DNA of 5,983 nt from a bacterium (GCA_009927065.1 RFNU01000165.1:1-5983); one strand, 5' to 3'; counted from the stretch's first letter, positions 1-5,885 are shown. Numbers and translations: made by a program. The notes: generated by a model from the letters alone, not told the origin.

Positions 1-515
1 AAATTTGTACTATCGAAGTAAAATAATGCTATCAATGGTATGATAAATAAAGGAATCACTTTAATGCATGTTAAAAAAAACTCTGCTGAACCAGCTGTTT
101 TTACACCTTTACAATTCAACATGGTTATAGAAAAAAGTAAAACAAGTTCCATCATCAGGTTACTGAATGCAGATTGAGGGCCTAAAATTGGTGTTAAATA
201 CCCTATACTCGCTACGATAACTGCGGTTGTACTGACCCAAGAAATAACCCAGTAAGTCCACCCTGTAAAAAAACTAGCTGTAGAACCAAAAGCTTCTTTA
301 ACATAAACATGTGGTCCCCCTGTTTTTGGGAATTTCGCGCACAGTTGGCCAAAGACTAGCGCAAGAGCAACCGCGCCTAATCCTGAAATAAGCCAACCTA
401 ATACACTAAATACTCCATACGGTGCTAAGGTGGCAGGTAGAATAAAAATACCCGATCCTATTTGACTGCCGGTTACTATAGCAAAAACAGACCAAAAACC
501 AATTTTATTTGACAT
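1..515 (-). CDS. APC-family amino acid permease, N-terminal part (runs off the left edge)
   Basis: Inner-membrane amino acid or polyamine transporter of the APC superfamily (AdiC/PotE-like). The first 171 residues are visible and the C-terminal part lies outside the window. Residues 16-24 read GSQIGSGIF, the unwound TM1 substrate-binding signature of the family (compare GNIMGSGVF in AdiC), followed by LPATLAPYG. Residues 63-77 (PKTGGPHVYVKEAFG) match the conserved P-x-GG-x-Y loop before TM3. Hydrophobic segments lie near residues 7-28, 37-56, 82-108, 117-134 and 147-166. Two ATG codons are adjacent (515 and 518). I prefer 515 because the Shine-Dalgarno AGGTGA at 522-527 then has a 6-nt spacer instead of 3. 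The gene has its own promoter and a long structured leader, so it is probably not simply read through from the upstream glycosyltransferase genes. The family is clear; the substrate cannot be told from this part. Confidence 0.9.
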   Translation of the reverse strand, partial: MSNKIGFWSVFAIVTGSQIGSGIFILPATLAPYGVFSVLGWLISGLGAVALALVFGQLCAKFPKTGGPHVYVKEAFGSTASFFTGWTYWVISWVSTTAVIVASIGYLTPILGPQSAFSNLMMELVLLFSITMLNCKGVKTAGSAEFFLTCIKVIPLFIIPLIALFYFDSTN

Positions 516-521
516 CATCAA

Positions 522-527
522 TCACCT
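522..527 (-). promoter_or_regulatory. Ribosome binding site of the permease
   Basis: On the minus strand this reads AGGTGA. It lies 6 nt from the ATG at 515 and 3 nt from the ATG at 518, so it favours 515 as the start. It is the clearest Shine-Dalgarno site in the window. Confidence 0.7.
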
Positions 528-581
528 AAATCGAAATTCATTTTTATATAAAGAGACAAACATGAAAATAAAAACAAAAAA

Positions 582-644
582 TTAATATACTCCTTGCGGA
601 GCCTTTCGACTAAAAAACTTAGGGCAAGGTGAGTCAAAAAACAT
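582..644 (-). other. Candidate 20-codon leader ORF in the permease 5' leader
   Basis: An ATG at 642-644 opens a 20-codon frame ending in TAA at 582-584. The peptide begins MFFDSPCPKF and ends APQGVY. It starts about 34 nt after the predicted transcription start and its codons overlap the alternative hairpins at 589-632, an arrangement seen in translation-dependent attenuators. Against this, the ATG has no good Shine-Dalgarno sequence (only A-rich sequence precedes it) and there is no run of one amino acid's codons. It may not be translated and could simply be a frame through a structured RNA. Confidence 0.3.
588..634 (-). promoter_or_regulatory. Structured leader RNA with alternative hairpins upstream of the permease
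   Basis: In the minus-strand transcript, CCUUGC (from 624-629) can pair with GCAAGG (from 592-597), extended by ACU/AGU across a 2-nt bulge. The same GCAAGG is also part of a local hairpin, CUCC-GCAA-GGAG (590-601), with a GNRA-type loop. The two structures exclude each other. A further small stem, CUAA/UUAG, lies inside the larger loop (about 610-622). U-rich sequence follows at about 560-582. This looks like a regulatory leader (attenuator or riboswitch-like), but it matches no riboswitch class I recognise and no folding energy was computed. Confidence 0.4.
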
Positions 645-684
645 TTTTTAAACTTTTTATTTAATAAACAAAGCGAATTTCGCC

Positions 685-715
685 ATTATATCAAAAAAAC
701 ATCTTGCATTGTCAA
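685..715 (-). promoter_or_regulatory. Strong sigma70-type promoter for the permease leader
   Basis: On the minus strand there is a perfect -35 TTGACA (710-715) and a perfect -10 TATAAT (685-690). The latter is preceded by TG one base upstream, giving an extended -10 (TGATATAAT). The spacer is 19 bp, longer than the ideal 17, which the extended -10 may offset. The expected start is near 678, giving a leader of about 160 nt before the permease ATG. It is the best promoter in the window. Confidence 0.7.
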
Positions 716-767
716 TCGTGTTCAATCAAAAAACATGTGTGGCCTTACATTGATTAATTGTGTTCAA
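703..767 (-). repeat. Imperfect direct repeat of 23-24 bp overlapping the permease promoter
   Basis: Two copies, 703-725 and 744-767, begin 41 bp apart. On the minus strand both start TTGAACAC, then A or G, then ATT, and both close with CAATG, one variable base, and AAG. The copies differ by three substitutions and one indel. The left copy contains the -35 hexamer of the permease promoter. The right copy covers the last codons and stop of the preceding glycosyltransferase-like gene. It could be a small tandem duplication or a two-site operator. Confidence 0.6.
728..750 (-). terminator. Weak possible terminator after the glycosyltransferase-like pair
   Basis: Just after the stop codon at 754-756, the minus strand shows AUGU/ACAU pairing around an 8-nt loop (735-750), followed by G and six U (728-733). 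The stem is only 4 bp, so it is a poor intrinsic terminator. Nothing better is visible before the permease promoter. Confidence 0.25.
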
Positions 768-2037
768 AATAGCCATCATTCAAAGAACGTAATGAAATTT
801 TTCTAAAAAATTGATTTAAATATTTTTTGGCAGAATCATCGATGGTTTCCCAAAGCTCATCTCGACACTGTTTTAACTCATCAATCCAAGGGATGTTTTT
901 TGCTTTAAAAAATTCATAATCAGTTTTAATTAAATGAAAACGCAACACTTTTTCTGCTGTATCTTGACCGAATAAATTGACCATATCATGATAGTACATT
1001 AAGAGTGGTCGGCTATGATTTTCTAATAATTCACGATTGAAATTTTGATTGAGCATCGTATAACTTGCATAACCATTACAATTTAAATCTAACCAAAAAA
1101 GTTTTCCACCCAGCAAACTTAAAAGGCCTTCTTCATTAAAGTTCATTTTATCATGCACTTGCCAATAAGACATTTTTTCTTCGAGATAACTTTGATAATC
1201 TTTAAAAGAACGTTGTGTTAACTCAGCCCGCATTAAGAGTGCCTTTAAAGGCTCTTGATACTCTTGTTTTATTTGTTGTAATCGAGCTTTGAAAATCGTC
1301 CAAAAACTATCATTTAAACTATCAATTAAGTAGCCACTTTCAATGTAAATATTATTTTCTGCTGATAACCAGCCGCATTTTAAAAAGTTTTTTACAATAG
1401 AGGCACCCAACAAAAGATCGCTTGTTATTTTCTTATTAAAAGCAGAAAAATAACTTGCCTTACCACCAGGATGAGCCAATCTTAACATCTTTGGACTCAA
1501 AACCATTGTCAAGGTTTGATGAGGTTGATGAATATGTTCAAATGCCATCAAATTAAAACATAACCCATGGTGAATATGATGACAGACTTCTAATAAATTT
1601 TCTTTTGCTCGATATTCATTAATAAGATCTTGTACTGTTTTGACGTTTAATAAACTAGGATAATCTTTTTTCCATTGATTAATAATTGGCGCGTAATACT
1701 CTTCAGCGCTAGCTGAAAGAACAAGTTCAACACTCAGATCAAGATCCGGATCGGAGTGTTGAGCACGAACAAAAGCATTTTGTATAGAAGTCATGATCTC
1801 AATCCATTCTTGGGAGAAGAGATCATGTTCTTGTTCTTGAGGAAGATGAGGTTTATCAATAAACTGTAACAAACGATAATGTTTAATATTCTGCGTTTTG
1901 AGTGCTATAAAAAACGACTCATACCAATCATAATAATAAACTTTGTAGCTAAAAAATCCTAACACAATACAAAACGAGCTTATTAAAGAAAATAATACTT
2001 CTTTCAAAGATAACTTGAAATATTTAAGGATGTTCAT
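754..2037 (-). CDS. Membrane-anchored glycosyltransferase-like protein lacking catalytic motifs (paralogue of the gene at 2024-3310)
   Basis: A 427-aa protein. Residues about 13-33 form one hydrophobic anchor after a short basic N-terminus, and the rest is soluble. It aligns from end to end with the 428-aa protein encoded just upstream: YDWYESF (36-42), HYRLLQF (53-59), VELVL (103-107), KDYQSYLEEK (279-288), DYEFFK...IPWIDELK (373-389). At the positions where the neighbour has glycosyltransferase motifs, this protein differs: SDILR becomes FNLMA (161-165), DID becomes LSP (180-182), NND becomes ESG (233-235), TGP becomes GGK (310-312). The frame is otherwise intact, so this is a kept but probably non-catalytic paralogue, not an obvious pseudogene. 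An upstream in-frame GTG (2067) exists. I chose the ATG at 2037 because GGGAG lies 4 nt before it and because the N-termini of the two paralogues then match. It overlaps the upstream gene by 14 bp, so translation is probably coupled. No catalytic role should be assumed. Confidence 0.82.
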   Translation of the reverse strand: MNILKYFKLSLKEVLFSLISSFCIVLGFFSYKVYYYDWYESFFIALKTQNIKHYRLLQFIDKPHLPQEQEHDLFSQEWIEIMTSIQNAFVRAQHSDPDLDLSVELVLSASAEEYYAPIINQWKKDYPSLLNVKTVQDLINEYRAKENLLEVCHHIHHGLCFNLMAFEHIHQPHQTLTMVLSPKMLRLAHPGGKASYFSAFNKKITSDLLLGASIVKNFLKCGWLSAENNIYIESGYLIDSLNDSFWTIFKARLQQIKQEYQEPLKALLMRAELTQRSFKDYQSYLEEKMSYWQVHDKMNFNEEGLLSLLGGKLFWLDLNCNGYASYTMLNQNFNRELLENHSRPLLMYYHDMVNLFGQDTAEKVLRFHLIKTDYEFFKAKNIPWIDELKQCRDELWETIDDSAKKYLNQFFRKISLRSLNDGYFEHN

Positions 2038-3310
2038 ACAGCTCCCTTGTCCACGATGCAGGAGCACGAATAAGCTGTTCTGCCATAAAACGCTCTTCTT
2101 CAGTTAGGGCTGCCCATGATTTTAATAAATCTTTTTTGAGTTCATTGATCCAAGATATGGGGAATTTTTTAAAGTAATGATAATCATGTGCCATAAACAT
2201 CATATTGATGATATGAGCGCGTGTTTCATCATTAAATATTTCTTTCAGAATCTGATTGTTCATCGCCCCATAAACAGAGCCCGTTGCATTCATCCATTCT
2301 CCCGATGAGGGAATTGATGCAAATTCATAACCCTTAGACCATTCTTGTAAATAAAGATGTTGCCAAAAAGCTGGTCCTGTTAACATCATGACAATAGGAA
2401 CCTGATTGATGTTTAAAAAAGGATGTAGCTCGGCCCATGCTTTTTTAGACTGCAAATATTCTTGATAAGATTTATAGTCTTTATTAAGATAATGAGAACG
2501 CATTGAGATCAGATCTAAAAACCCTTGATACTGCATGAAATTTCTAGAAGTTATCGACTTTATTAAAGCCCAATGATCGGCATGATAATCAACAATAAAA
2601 TCATTATTAAAAATAAATCTTGGTGGATTATTCTGTATAGAAAGAGAATGATAAATACCTTTACCGTTCAAATGAGCACCAAAAGCAACATCGCTAGAGA
2701 CAGCTAAAGGATCGTTCTTAAGTAAATAAGGATTATAGTAACGAGTGCTGCGAAAAATAAATGTATCAATGTCCATGTAAACATTAATATCATACGGTTG
2801 CTGAAGATGCCAAACACGTAAAATATCACTACATACGGCGGGAATACCTTCAGAACATTGCTTTAAAGGCTCAGCTATCACTGGATACTCTTGAGGCATC
2901 GTCTCTACTGAAGTCATGATCAGATGCAAGGGATAACGCGCTTGCCATTGCTGTAATAAATCATGATGGTAATCTTGAGTGCGCCGATCTAATACAAGTT
3001 CAACTACAACATGTACCTTTTGTGCATTCTTATTGGCTTGCTCAAGAAACATGCTCATCTTCTCTTTCCAAGAAAAGAAAGACTGTTGATCGCCTCCGAT
3101 AGGATTAACGTCGTTTAATCTATCTCCTTGAACCCATATTTGCAAAAGTCGATAACGTTTTACGTCAAGATCGGATAATTTTTGATAAAATGCCTCATAC
3201 CAATCAAATTGATATATCAACAATAAATAAAAGAATGAACAAAGAATATAAACCAAGAAAAAAATAAATGGGAAATTTAAGCGTTTCTTCACAGGTTTTA
3301 CAAAATTCAT
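2024..3310 (-). CDS. Membrane-anchored DXD-motif glycosyltransferase (Gly_transf_sug / TcdA-TcdB-like GT-A fold)
   Basis: A 428-aa predicted glycosyltransferase that would transfer a sugar from a nucleotide-sugar donor; acceptor and sugar are unknown. The N-terminus is basic (KPVKKR, 5-10), followed by one anchor (about 12-33) and then the catalytic domain. Family landmarks in order: LQIW (56-59, compare HQIW at the start of the sugar-binding family), SDILR (161-165), DID in VYMDIDTF (177-184; the metal/nucleotide-sugar DXD), FNND (234-237), TGP (311-313) and H375 followed by ISW (385-387). This order resembles clostridial toxin glucosyltransferase and Och1-type GT-A enzymes. The start is set at ATG 3310, because the paralogue aligns from that Met-Asn; a TTG at 3343 is also in frame. 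No good Shine-Dalgarno precedes the ATG. The stop overlaps the start of the paralogue by 14 bp. The charge pattern predicts the domain outside the cytoplasm, where nucleotide sugars are normally absent, so an effector role or unusual topology is possible. Confidence 0.85.
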   Translation of the reverse strand: MNFVKPVKKRLNFPFIFFLVYILCSFFYLLLIYQFDWYEAFYQKLSDLDVKRYRLLQIWVQGDRLNDVNPIGGDQQSFFSWKEKMSMFLEQANKNAQKVHVVVELVLDRRTQDYHHDLLQQWQARYPLHLIMTSVETMPQEYPVIAEPLKQCSEGIPAVCSDILRVWHLQQPYDINVYMDIDTFIFRSTRYYNPYLLKNDPLAVSSDVAFGAHLNGKGIYHSLSIQNNPPRFIFNNDFIVDYHADHWALIKSITSRNFMQYQGFLDLISMRSHYLNKDYKSYQEYLQSKKAWAELHPFLNINQVPIVMMLTGPAFWQHLYLQEWSKGYEFASIPSSGEWMNATGSVYGAMNNQILKEIFNDETRAHIINMMFMAHDYHYFKKFPISWINELKKDLLKSWAALTEEERFMAEQLIRAPASWTRELYEHP

Positions 3311-3351
3311 GAAAGTGATCAAAAGAAAAGCGCCTAAAACCAAGTCCCTTC

Positions 3352-3357
3352 AGTATA
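3352..3357 (-). promoter_or_regulatory. Possible -10 element for the glycosyltransferase pair
   Basis: On the minus strand this reads TATACT and lies just downstream of the hairpin terminator. The expected start is near 3345, giving a leader of about 35 nt before ATG 3310. No convincing -35 hexamer sits 16-18 bp upstream. A start near 3345 would leave the alternative TTG at 3343 almost leaderless, which supports the ATG. Confidence 0.4.
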
Positions 3358-3370
3358 GGCACACTCACTT

Positions 3371-3403
3371 TTAAAAGCTACTGATGATCAACAATCATCA
3401 GTA
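3371..3403 (-). terminator. Hairpin terminator downstream of the DAACS symporter
   Basis: A perfect 10-bp inverted repeat, TACTGATGAT / ATCATCAGTA (3379-3403), with a 5-nt loop lies 13 bp after the symporter stop. On the minus strand it is followed by GC and a short T run (TTTTAA). The stem is AT-rich and the U-tract is short, so termination may be partial. It separates the symporter from the glycosyltransferase pair. Confidence 0.6.
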
Positions 3404-3415
3404 TTGCTACGAGCA

Positions 3416-4630
3416 TTATGAAATTTTAAGTTTTTGTCCATCTCCGTAAGCAACAATCACAGAGCAGCAAATATTAGCAAAAATATTACAGATAGTGCGG
3501 AACATGTCTAAAATTCGATCGAACCCAATAATTAATCCAATAGCTTCATTGGTAATACCTAAGCTGTGGAGAACGATCATTAAAGCAACCAAACATCCTG
3601 ATGGAATACCGGCAATCCCAAAAGAAGTAATCCAACTAATAAAAACAATAGAAAGTTGCGCGTTCAATGTCATAGGATGCCCATAAGCTCTTGCTAAATA
3701 TAAGGCTGCAGCAGAAACAAAAAGGGCTGTACCTGACATATTAATAGTAATCCCCAAAGGAATCATAAAACGTGTTAAACGAGGATTAATGCCACATTTC
3801 TCTTCTAAACAATCTAAAGCGACAGGCAATGTTACTGCTGATGAACTCGTCGAAAAAGCTGTGATTAACGCTGACTGTATTGCTTTTAAGAGTTTCTTAG
3901 GGTGGATATTAGCTGCACCATATAAGACGCACAACCATAATATGCTATATAAAAAAATAGCCACTATGACCATAATAAAGAAGACCCCCAAAGAACGGAA
4001 GGCCTCTAAATTAATTTTAACACTCGCGTCAAAAACCAAACAAAAGATTCCTAGAGGTAGGGCTCGCATCACTAAACGAGTAATACCTAATGTTGTATCA
4101 AAAATACCTTGCAGAACATTATTGATAGAACCGGCTAATGATTTGTCAATAGAGCTCAAGGTAACTCCAAAAAGCATACTAAAAACAATAATCCCAATCA
4201 TTTCACCATCAGCAAGTGCACGAAAAATATTGCGGGGGAAAAATTTTAAGAGAATATCTGTAAACAGTGACATTTCTTGCGTTGCAAGATTGATTTGAAT
4301 CGCTGGAGGCTGAATCTGAAAAAATGGCTGAAAAAAACTAAAACTGAGCCATCCAACTAAAACGGCACAAATAGAGTTCACAAAAAAAACCCCGCCGACT
4401 TTAGCTGCTAATGAGCGTCCATAATCATCCTGACCTATCTTGCTCATTCCGAGTATTATCGAGCTAATAATTAAAGGAAAAACAGACATCATTAATGCAT
4501 TTAAAAACAAAGTGCCTATTGTTGATACGGGGGGTAAGATATATTGAATAATAAAATTATTATATTTCAATAAAAATCCACTTGAAAAAGCAAATCCTAT
4601 CAGCAAAAGAGTATTGTTTAATGATTTCAT
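3416..4630 (-). CDS. Dicarboxylate/amino acid:cation symporter (DAACS family, GltP/DctA/SstT-like)
   Basis: A 404-aa inner-membrane secondary transporter, close to the family's usual 400-430 aa. Family landmarks: the HP1 serine-rich hairpin FSTSSSAVTLPVA (259-271), the TM7 motif INMSGTALF (296-304, usually NMDGT), the HP2 hairpin GIAGIPSGCLVAL (338-350) and the TM8 motif DRILDMFRTICN (371-382). These define the elevator-type glutamate transporter fold, with transport coupled to Na+ or H+. Two acidic residues that bind sodium in archaeal GltPh are changed: the Asp of NMDGT is Ser299, and the Asp at the end of the TM8 N-x-x-x-D motif is Asn386. DctA-type proteins also have Asn at the latter site, so proton coupling or an altered sodium site is possible. 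The start is ATG 4630; only a weak GAAGGG lies about 12 nt upstream. The gene stands between an IS remnant upstream and a hairpin terminator downstream, and is probably transcribed alone. The substrate (acidic amino acid, dicarboxylate or Ser/Thr) cannot be set from sequence alone. Confidence 0.92.
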   Translation of the reverse strand: MKSLNNTLLLIGFAFSSGFLLKYNNFIIQYILPPVSTIGTLFLNALMMSVFPLIISSIILGMSKIGQDDYGRSLAAKVGGVFFVNSICAVLVGWLSFSFFQPFFQIQPPAIQINLATQEMSLFTDILLKFFPRNIFRALADGEMIGIIVFSMLFGVTLSSIDKSLAGSINNVLQGIFDTTLGITRLVMRALPLGIFCLVFDASVKINLEAFRSLGVFFIMVIVAIFLYSILWLCVLYGAANIHPKKLLKAIQSALITAFSTSSSAVTLPVALDCLEEKCGINPRLTRFMIPLGITINMSGTALFVSAAALYLARAYGHPMTLNAQLSIVFISWITSFGIAGIPSGCLVALMIVLHSLGITNEAIGLIIGFDRILDMFRTICNIFANICCSVIVAYGDGQKLKIS

Positions 4631-4654
4631 ATAAAAGGCAAACCCTTCTTTTTA

Positions 4655-4683
4655 GTAATAGATAATATATATAACTCTGACAA
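4655..4683 (-). promoter_or_regulatory. Possible promoter of the symporter, starting at the IS remnant edge
   Basis: On the minus strand, -35 TTGTCA (4678-4683; 5 of 6) and -10 TATTAC (4655-4660; 4 of 6) are separated by 17 bp, with a start near 4648. The -35 directly abuts the terminal hairpin of the IS200/IS605 remnant, so the insertion may have supplied part of the promoter. The -10 is weak and other AT-rich registers are possible. Confidence 0.35.
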
Positions 4684-4721
4684 CTCCCGCCACTCAATTG
4701 CTCAGGCAATGCCAGTGGGAG
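4684..4721 (-). repeat. Imperfect hairpin at the right end of the IS200/IS605 remnant
   Basis: On the minus strand CTCCCACT pairs with AGTGG...GAG and, further in, ATTGC pairs with GCAAT around a CTGA loop. It overlaps the last codons and stop of the tnpB fragment. That is where IS200/IS605 elements carry their right-end hairpin, which is also part of the 3' scaffold of the TnpB guide (omega) RNA. No T-run follows, so it is unlikely to be an intrinsic terminator. Confidence 0.55.
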
Positions 4722-5010
4722 CTTCTTCTTTTTTGCGACCCATCCTCAGCAACCTGAAGACTTTTCGCGCAAGCAGTTGGGCCGGTAACTCTCACTTCAG
4801 GGGAACTCTTGACGCAAATGCTTTGTCCCAGCATATCGGCTCATCCGATTGCTTGGATTGTTCGTCTCACATTGATATCTCTATCATGGAGCCGATCGCA
4901 CGATGAACATTGCCATTCCCTAACGGACAACAGCGTAGCCTCCATTCATCAAGCAACCCGTACAAACCTGCACTCCCTCTCTTTCGCCTGTGTATCAATG
5001 AAAAACACAC
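4702..5010 (-). pseudogene. tnpB: tnpB (IS200/IS605 OrfB) 3' fragment, frameshifted and interrupted
   Basis: Remnant of the C-terminus of an RNA-guided TnpB nuclease. In minus-strand reading order: a first zinc-knuckle pair CTGC (codons at 4953-4964), then after a frame change SVREWQCSSCDRLHDRDINV (about 4868-4927), which has the second Cys pair (4898-4909) and the HDRD motif near the last RuvC acidic residue. After an in-frame TGA at 4841-4843 come ADMLGQSICVKSSPE and a variable tail. Near 4722-4735 a shift in an A/G-rich run moves the reading to EAPTGIA and a stop at 4702. At least two frame changes and one stop make it non-functional. The N-terminal domains and most of RuvC are missing; the DUF3431 gene ends just upstream. 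One 60-bp block counted by eye (4741-4800) is a little over half G+C, clearly richer than the flanking genes. The left limit at 4702 is firm; the upstream limit is approximate. Confidence 0.78.
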
Positions 5011-5028
5011 CTAAGACCGGAAAATAAT

Positions 5029-5832
5029 TTATACCATTGTTTTATTATTGAGTTGAGCATATTCTAATTTATTTTGATTGTTGAATAAAGCGGCCCAACT
5101 ACGCTCCATATAATGACCGGCTTCAGGATTATGATGATCATTGAGTTCTTTAAAGAGTGCAATATAAAGTTCCATTTTATTGTCAAGGATTAATTGTTTA
5201 TTGACAGCAAAAATACCACAAGCTGATTGAAAATTCTGATTATTGTTAGGAAAAAAATTCTTTAACCAAAGACCATAAGGTCTAATATCTGCGGGTTTTA
5301 ATTTTATATCGTTGTTGAAATGAAAATTTTCCGTGTTTGTACAGGCATAATGCTCTATTGTGAAATCAAAACTAGCCTCAACTATTGGTTTTTTAAAGTT
5401 TTCCCCGAAAAAACAATAACTTGAGAATGGATAGTTTTTAAACAAATACTGAACAGCTTGTTTCTTAAGAGGATGACTCTCAAAAGATGCTGGTAAAAAA
5501 ATGTTATGATCAGCAAGATTATTGTGTTGATGAATGATGTGATAGAGGTAACTATGTCCTTCTCTTCCCACATTTTCTAGTGGAATAACAATACTATTTT
5601 TTGGAAGTTTACTCTCTAGAAGTATGTCACCTTTATTATAAATATATATTGTTCTAAAGTTTTTAAAATGCTTATTATTTAAATAATCTAAAGACTCATG
5701 ATAACGGGCTAAAATGAGGTCTGTATTTCTCTGGACATACCCGCAATACAATTGGCTGATTAAACCATGTATTATTATCGTCAAGACTATCGCGGTTAAA
5801 TAAACCCCATAGAAAACTCTTTTCATTTTCAT
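5029..5832 (-). CDS. DUF3431 family protein with an N-terminal membrane anchor
   Basis: A 267-aa protein of the DUF3431 family, for which I know no established biochemical function; a glycosyltransferase-like role is only suspected. Family landmarks in order: DLILARYHESLDYL (38-51), YIYNKGD (63-69), the hallmark NVGREGHSYLYHII (87-100), LADHNIFLPASFESH (106-120), ACGIFAVNKQLIL (204-216) and GHYMERSWAALF (239-250). The length fits a complete domain. A basic N-terminus (MKMKR) and a hydrophobic stretch (about 7-28) predict a signal anchor with the domain outside the cytoplasm. The ATG at 5832 is taken as the start; a second ATG at 5826 is equally possible and neither has a clear Shine-Dalgarno. 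The gene lies between two IS200/IS605 remnants facing the same way, consistent with a recently rearranged accessory segment. The same anchor-plus-domain plan occurs in the two glycosyltransferase-like proteins further along. Confidence 0.85.
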   Translation of the reverse strand: MKMKRVFYGVYLTAIVLTIIIHGLISQLYCGYVQRNTDLILARYHESLDYLNNKHFKNFRTIYIYNKGDILLESKLPKNSIVIPLENVGREGHSYLYHIIHQHNNLADHNIFLPASFESHPLKKQAVQYLFKNYPFSSYCFFGENFKKPIVEASFDFTIEHYACTNTENFHFNNDIKLKPADIRPYGLWLKNFFPNNNQNFQSACGIFAVNKQLILDNKMELYIALFKELNDHHNPEAGHYMERSWAALFNNQNKLEYAQLNNKTMV

Positions 5833-5848
5833 TGAATTTATGTTTTGA

Positions 5849-5877
5849 TTAATATCATTATAGTTGGTTTATGACAA
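5849..5877 (-). promoter_or_regulatory. Possible promoter region of the DUF3431 gene
   Basis: On the minus strand a perfect TATAAT lies at 5857-5862, about 25 bp from the ATG, but no -35 is found at the right distance. Alternatively, TTGTCA (5872-5877) and TATTAA (5849-5854) are 17 bp apart. The IS right end stops at about 5886, so an original -35 for the TATAAT may have been displaced by the insertion. Which -10 is used cannot be told. Confidence 0.4.
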
Positions 5878-5885
5878 CTGCCCCT

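Noticed and set aside
754..2037. Calling the degenerate paralogue a pseudogene
   Set aside because: The frame is open over its full length, with a good ribosome binding site and well-conserved non-catalytic positions, so loss of function as a gene is not shown.
2038..2067. GTG start at 2067 adding 10 residues to the degenerate glycosyltransferase-like protein
   Set aside because: The ATG at 2037 has GGGAG 4 nt upstream, and the resulting N-terminus matches the paralogue from Met-Asn onwards.
3311..3343. TTG start at 3343 adding 11 residues to the DXD glycosyltransferase
   Set aside because: The likely transcription start is near 3345, the AAGGGA before the TTG is too close to serve it, and the paralogue alignment supports ATG 3310.
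3495..4298. Plus-strand open frames of 63 and 169 codons
   Set aside because: They lie antisense inside the well-supported symporter gene and show no recognisable domain.
4988..5010. Small TGTGT/ACACA hairpin after the DUF3431 stop as a terminator
   Set aside because: It has only 5 bp, an 11-nt loop and no T-run after it on the minus strand.
4709..5027. Plus-strand open frames of 65 and 72 codons
   Set aside because: They are antisense to the tnpB relic, whose Cys-pair and HDRD motifs are on the minus strand.
5382..5573. Minus-strand 63-codon frame inside the DUF3431 gene
   Set aside because: It is an out-of-frame shadow of the DUF3431 coding sequence.
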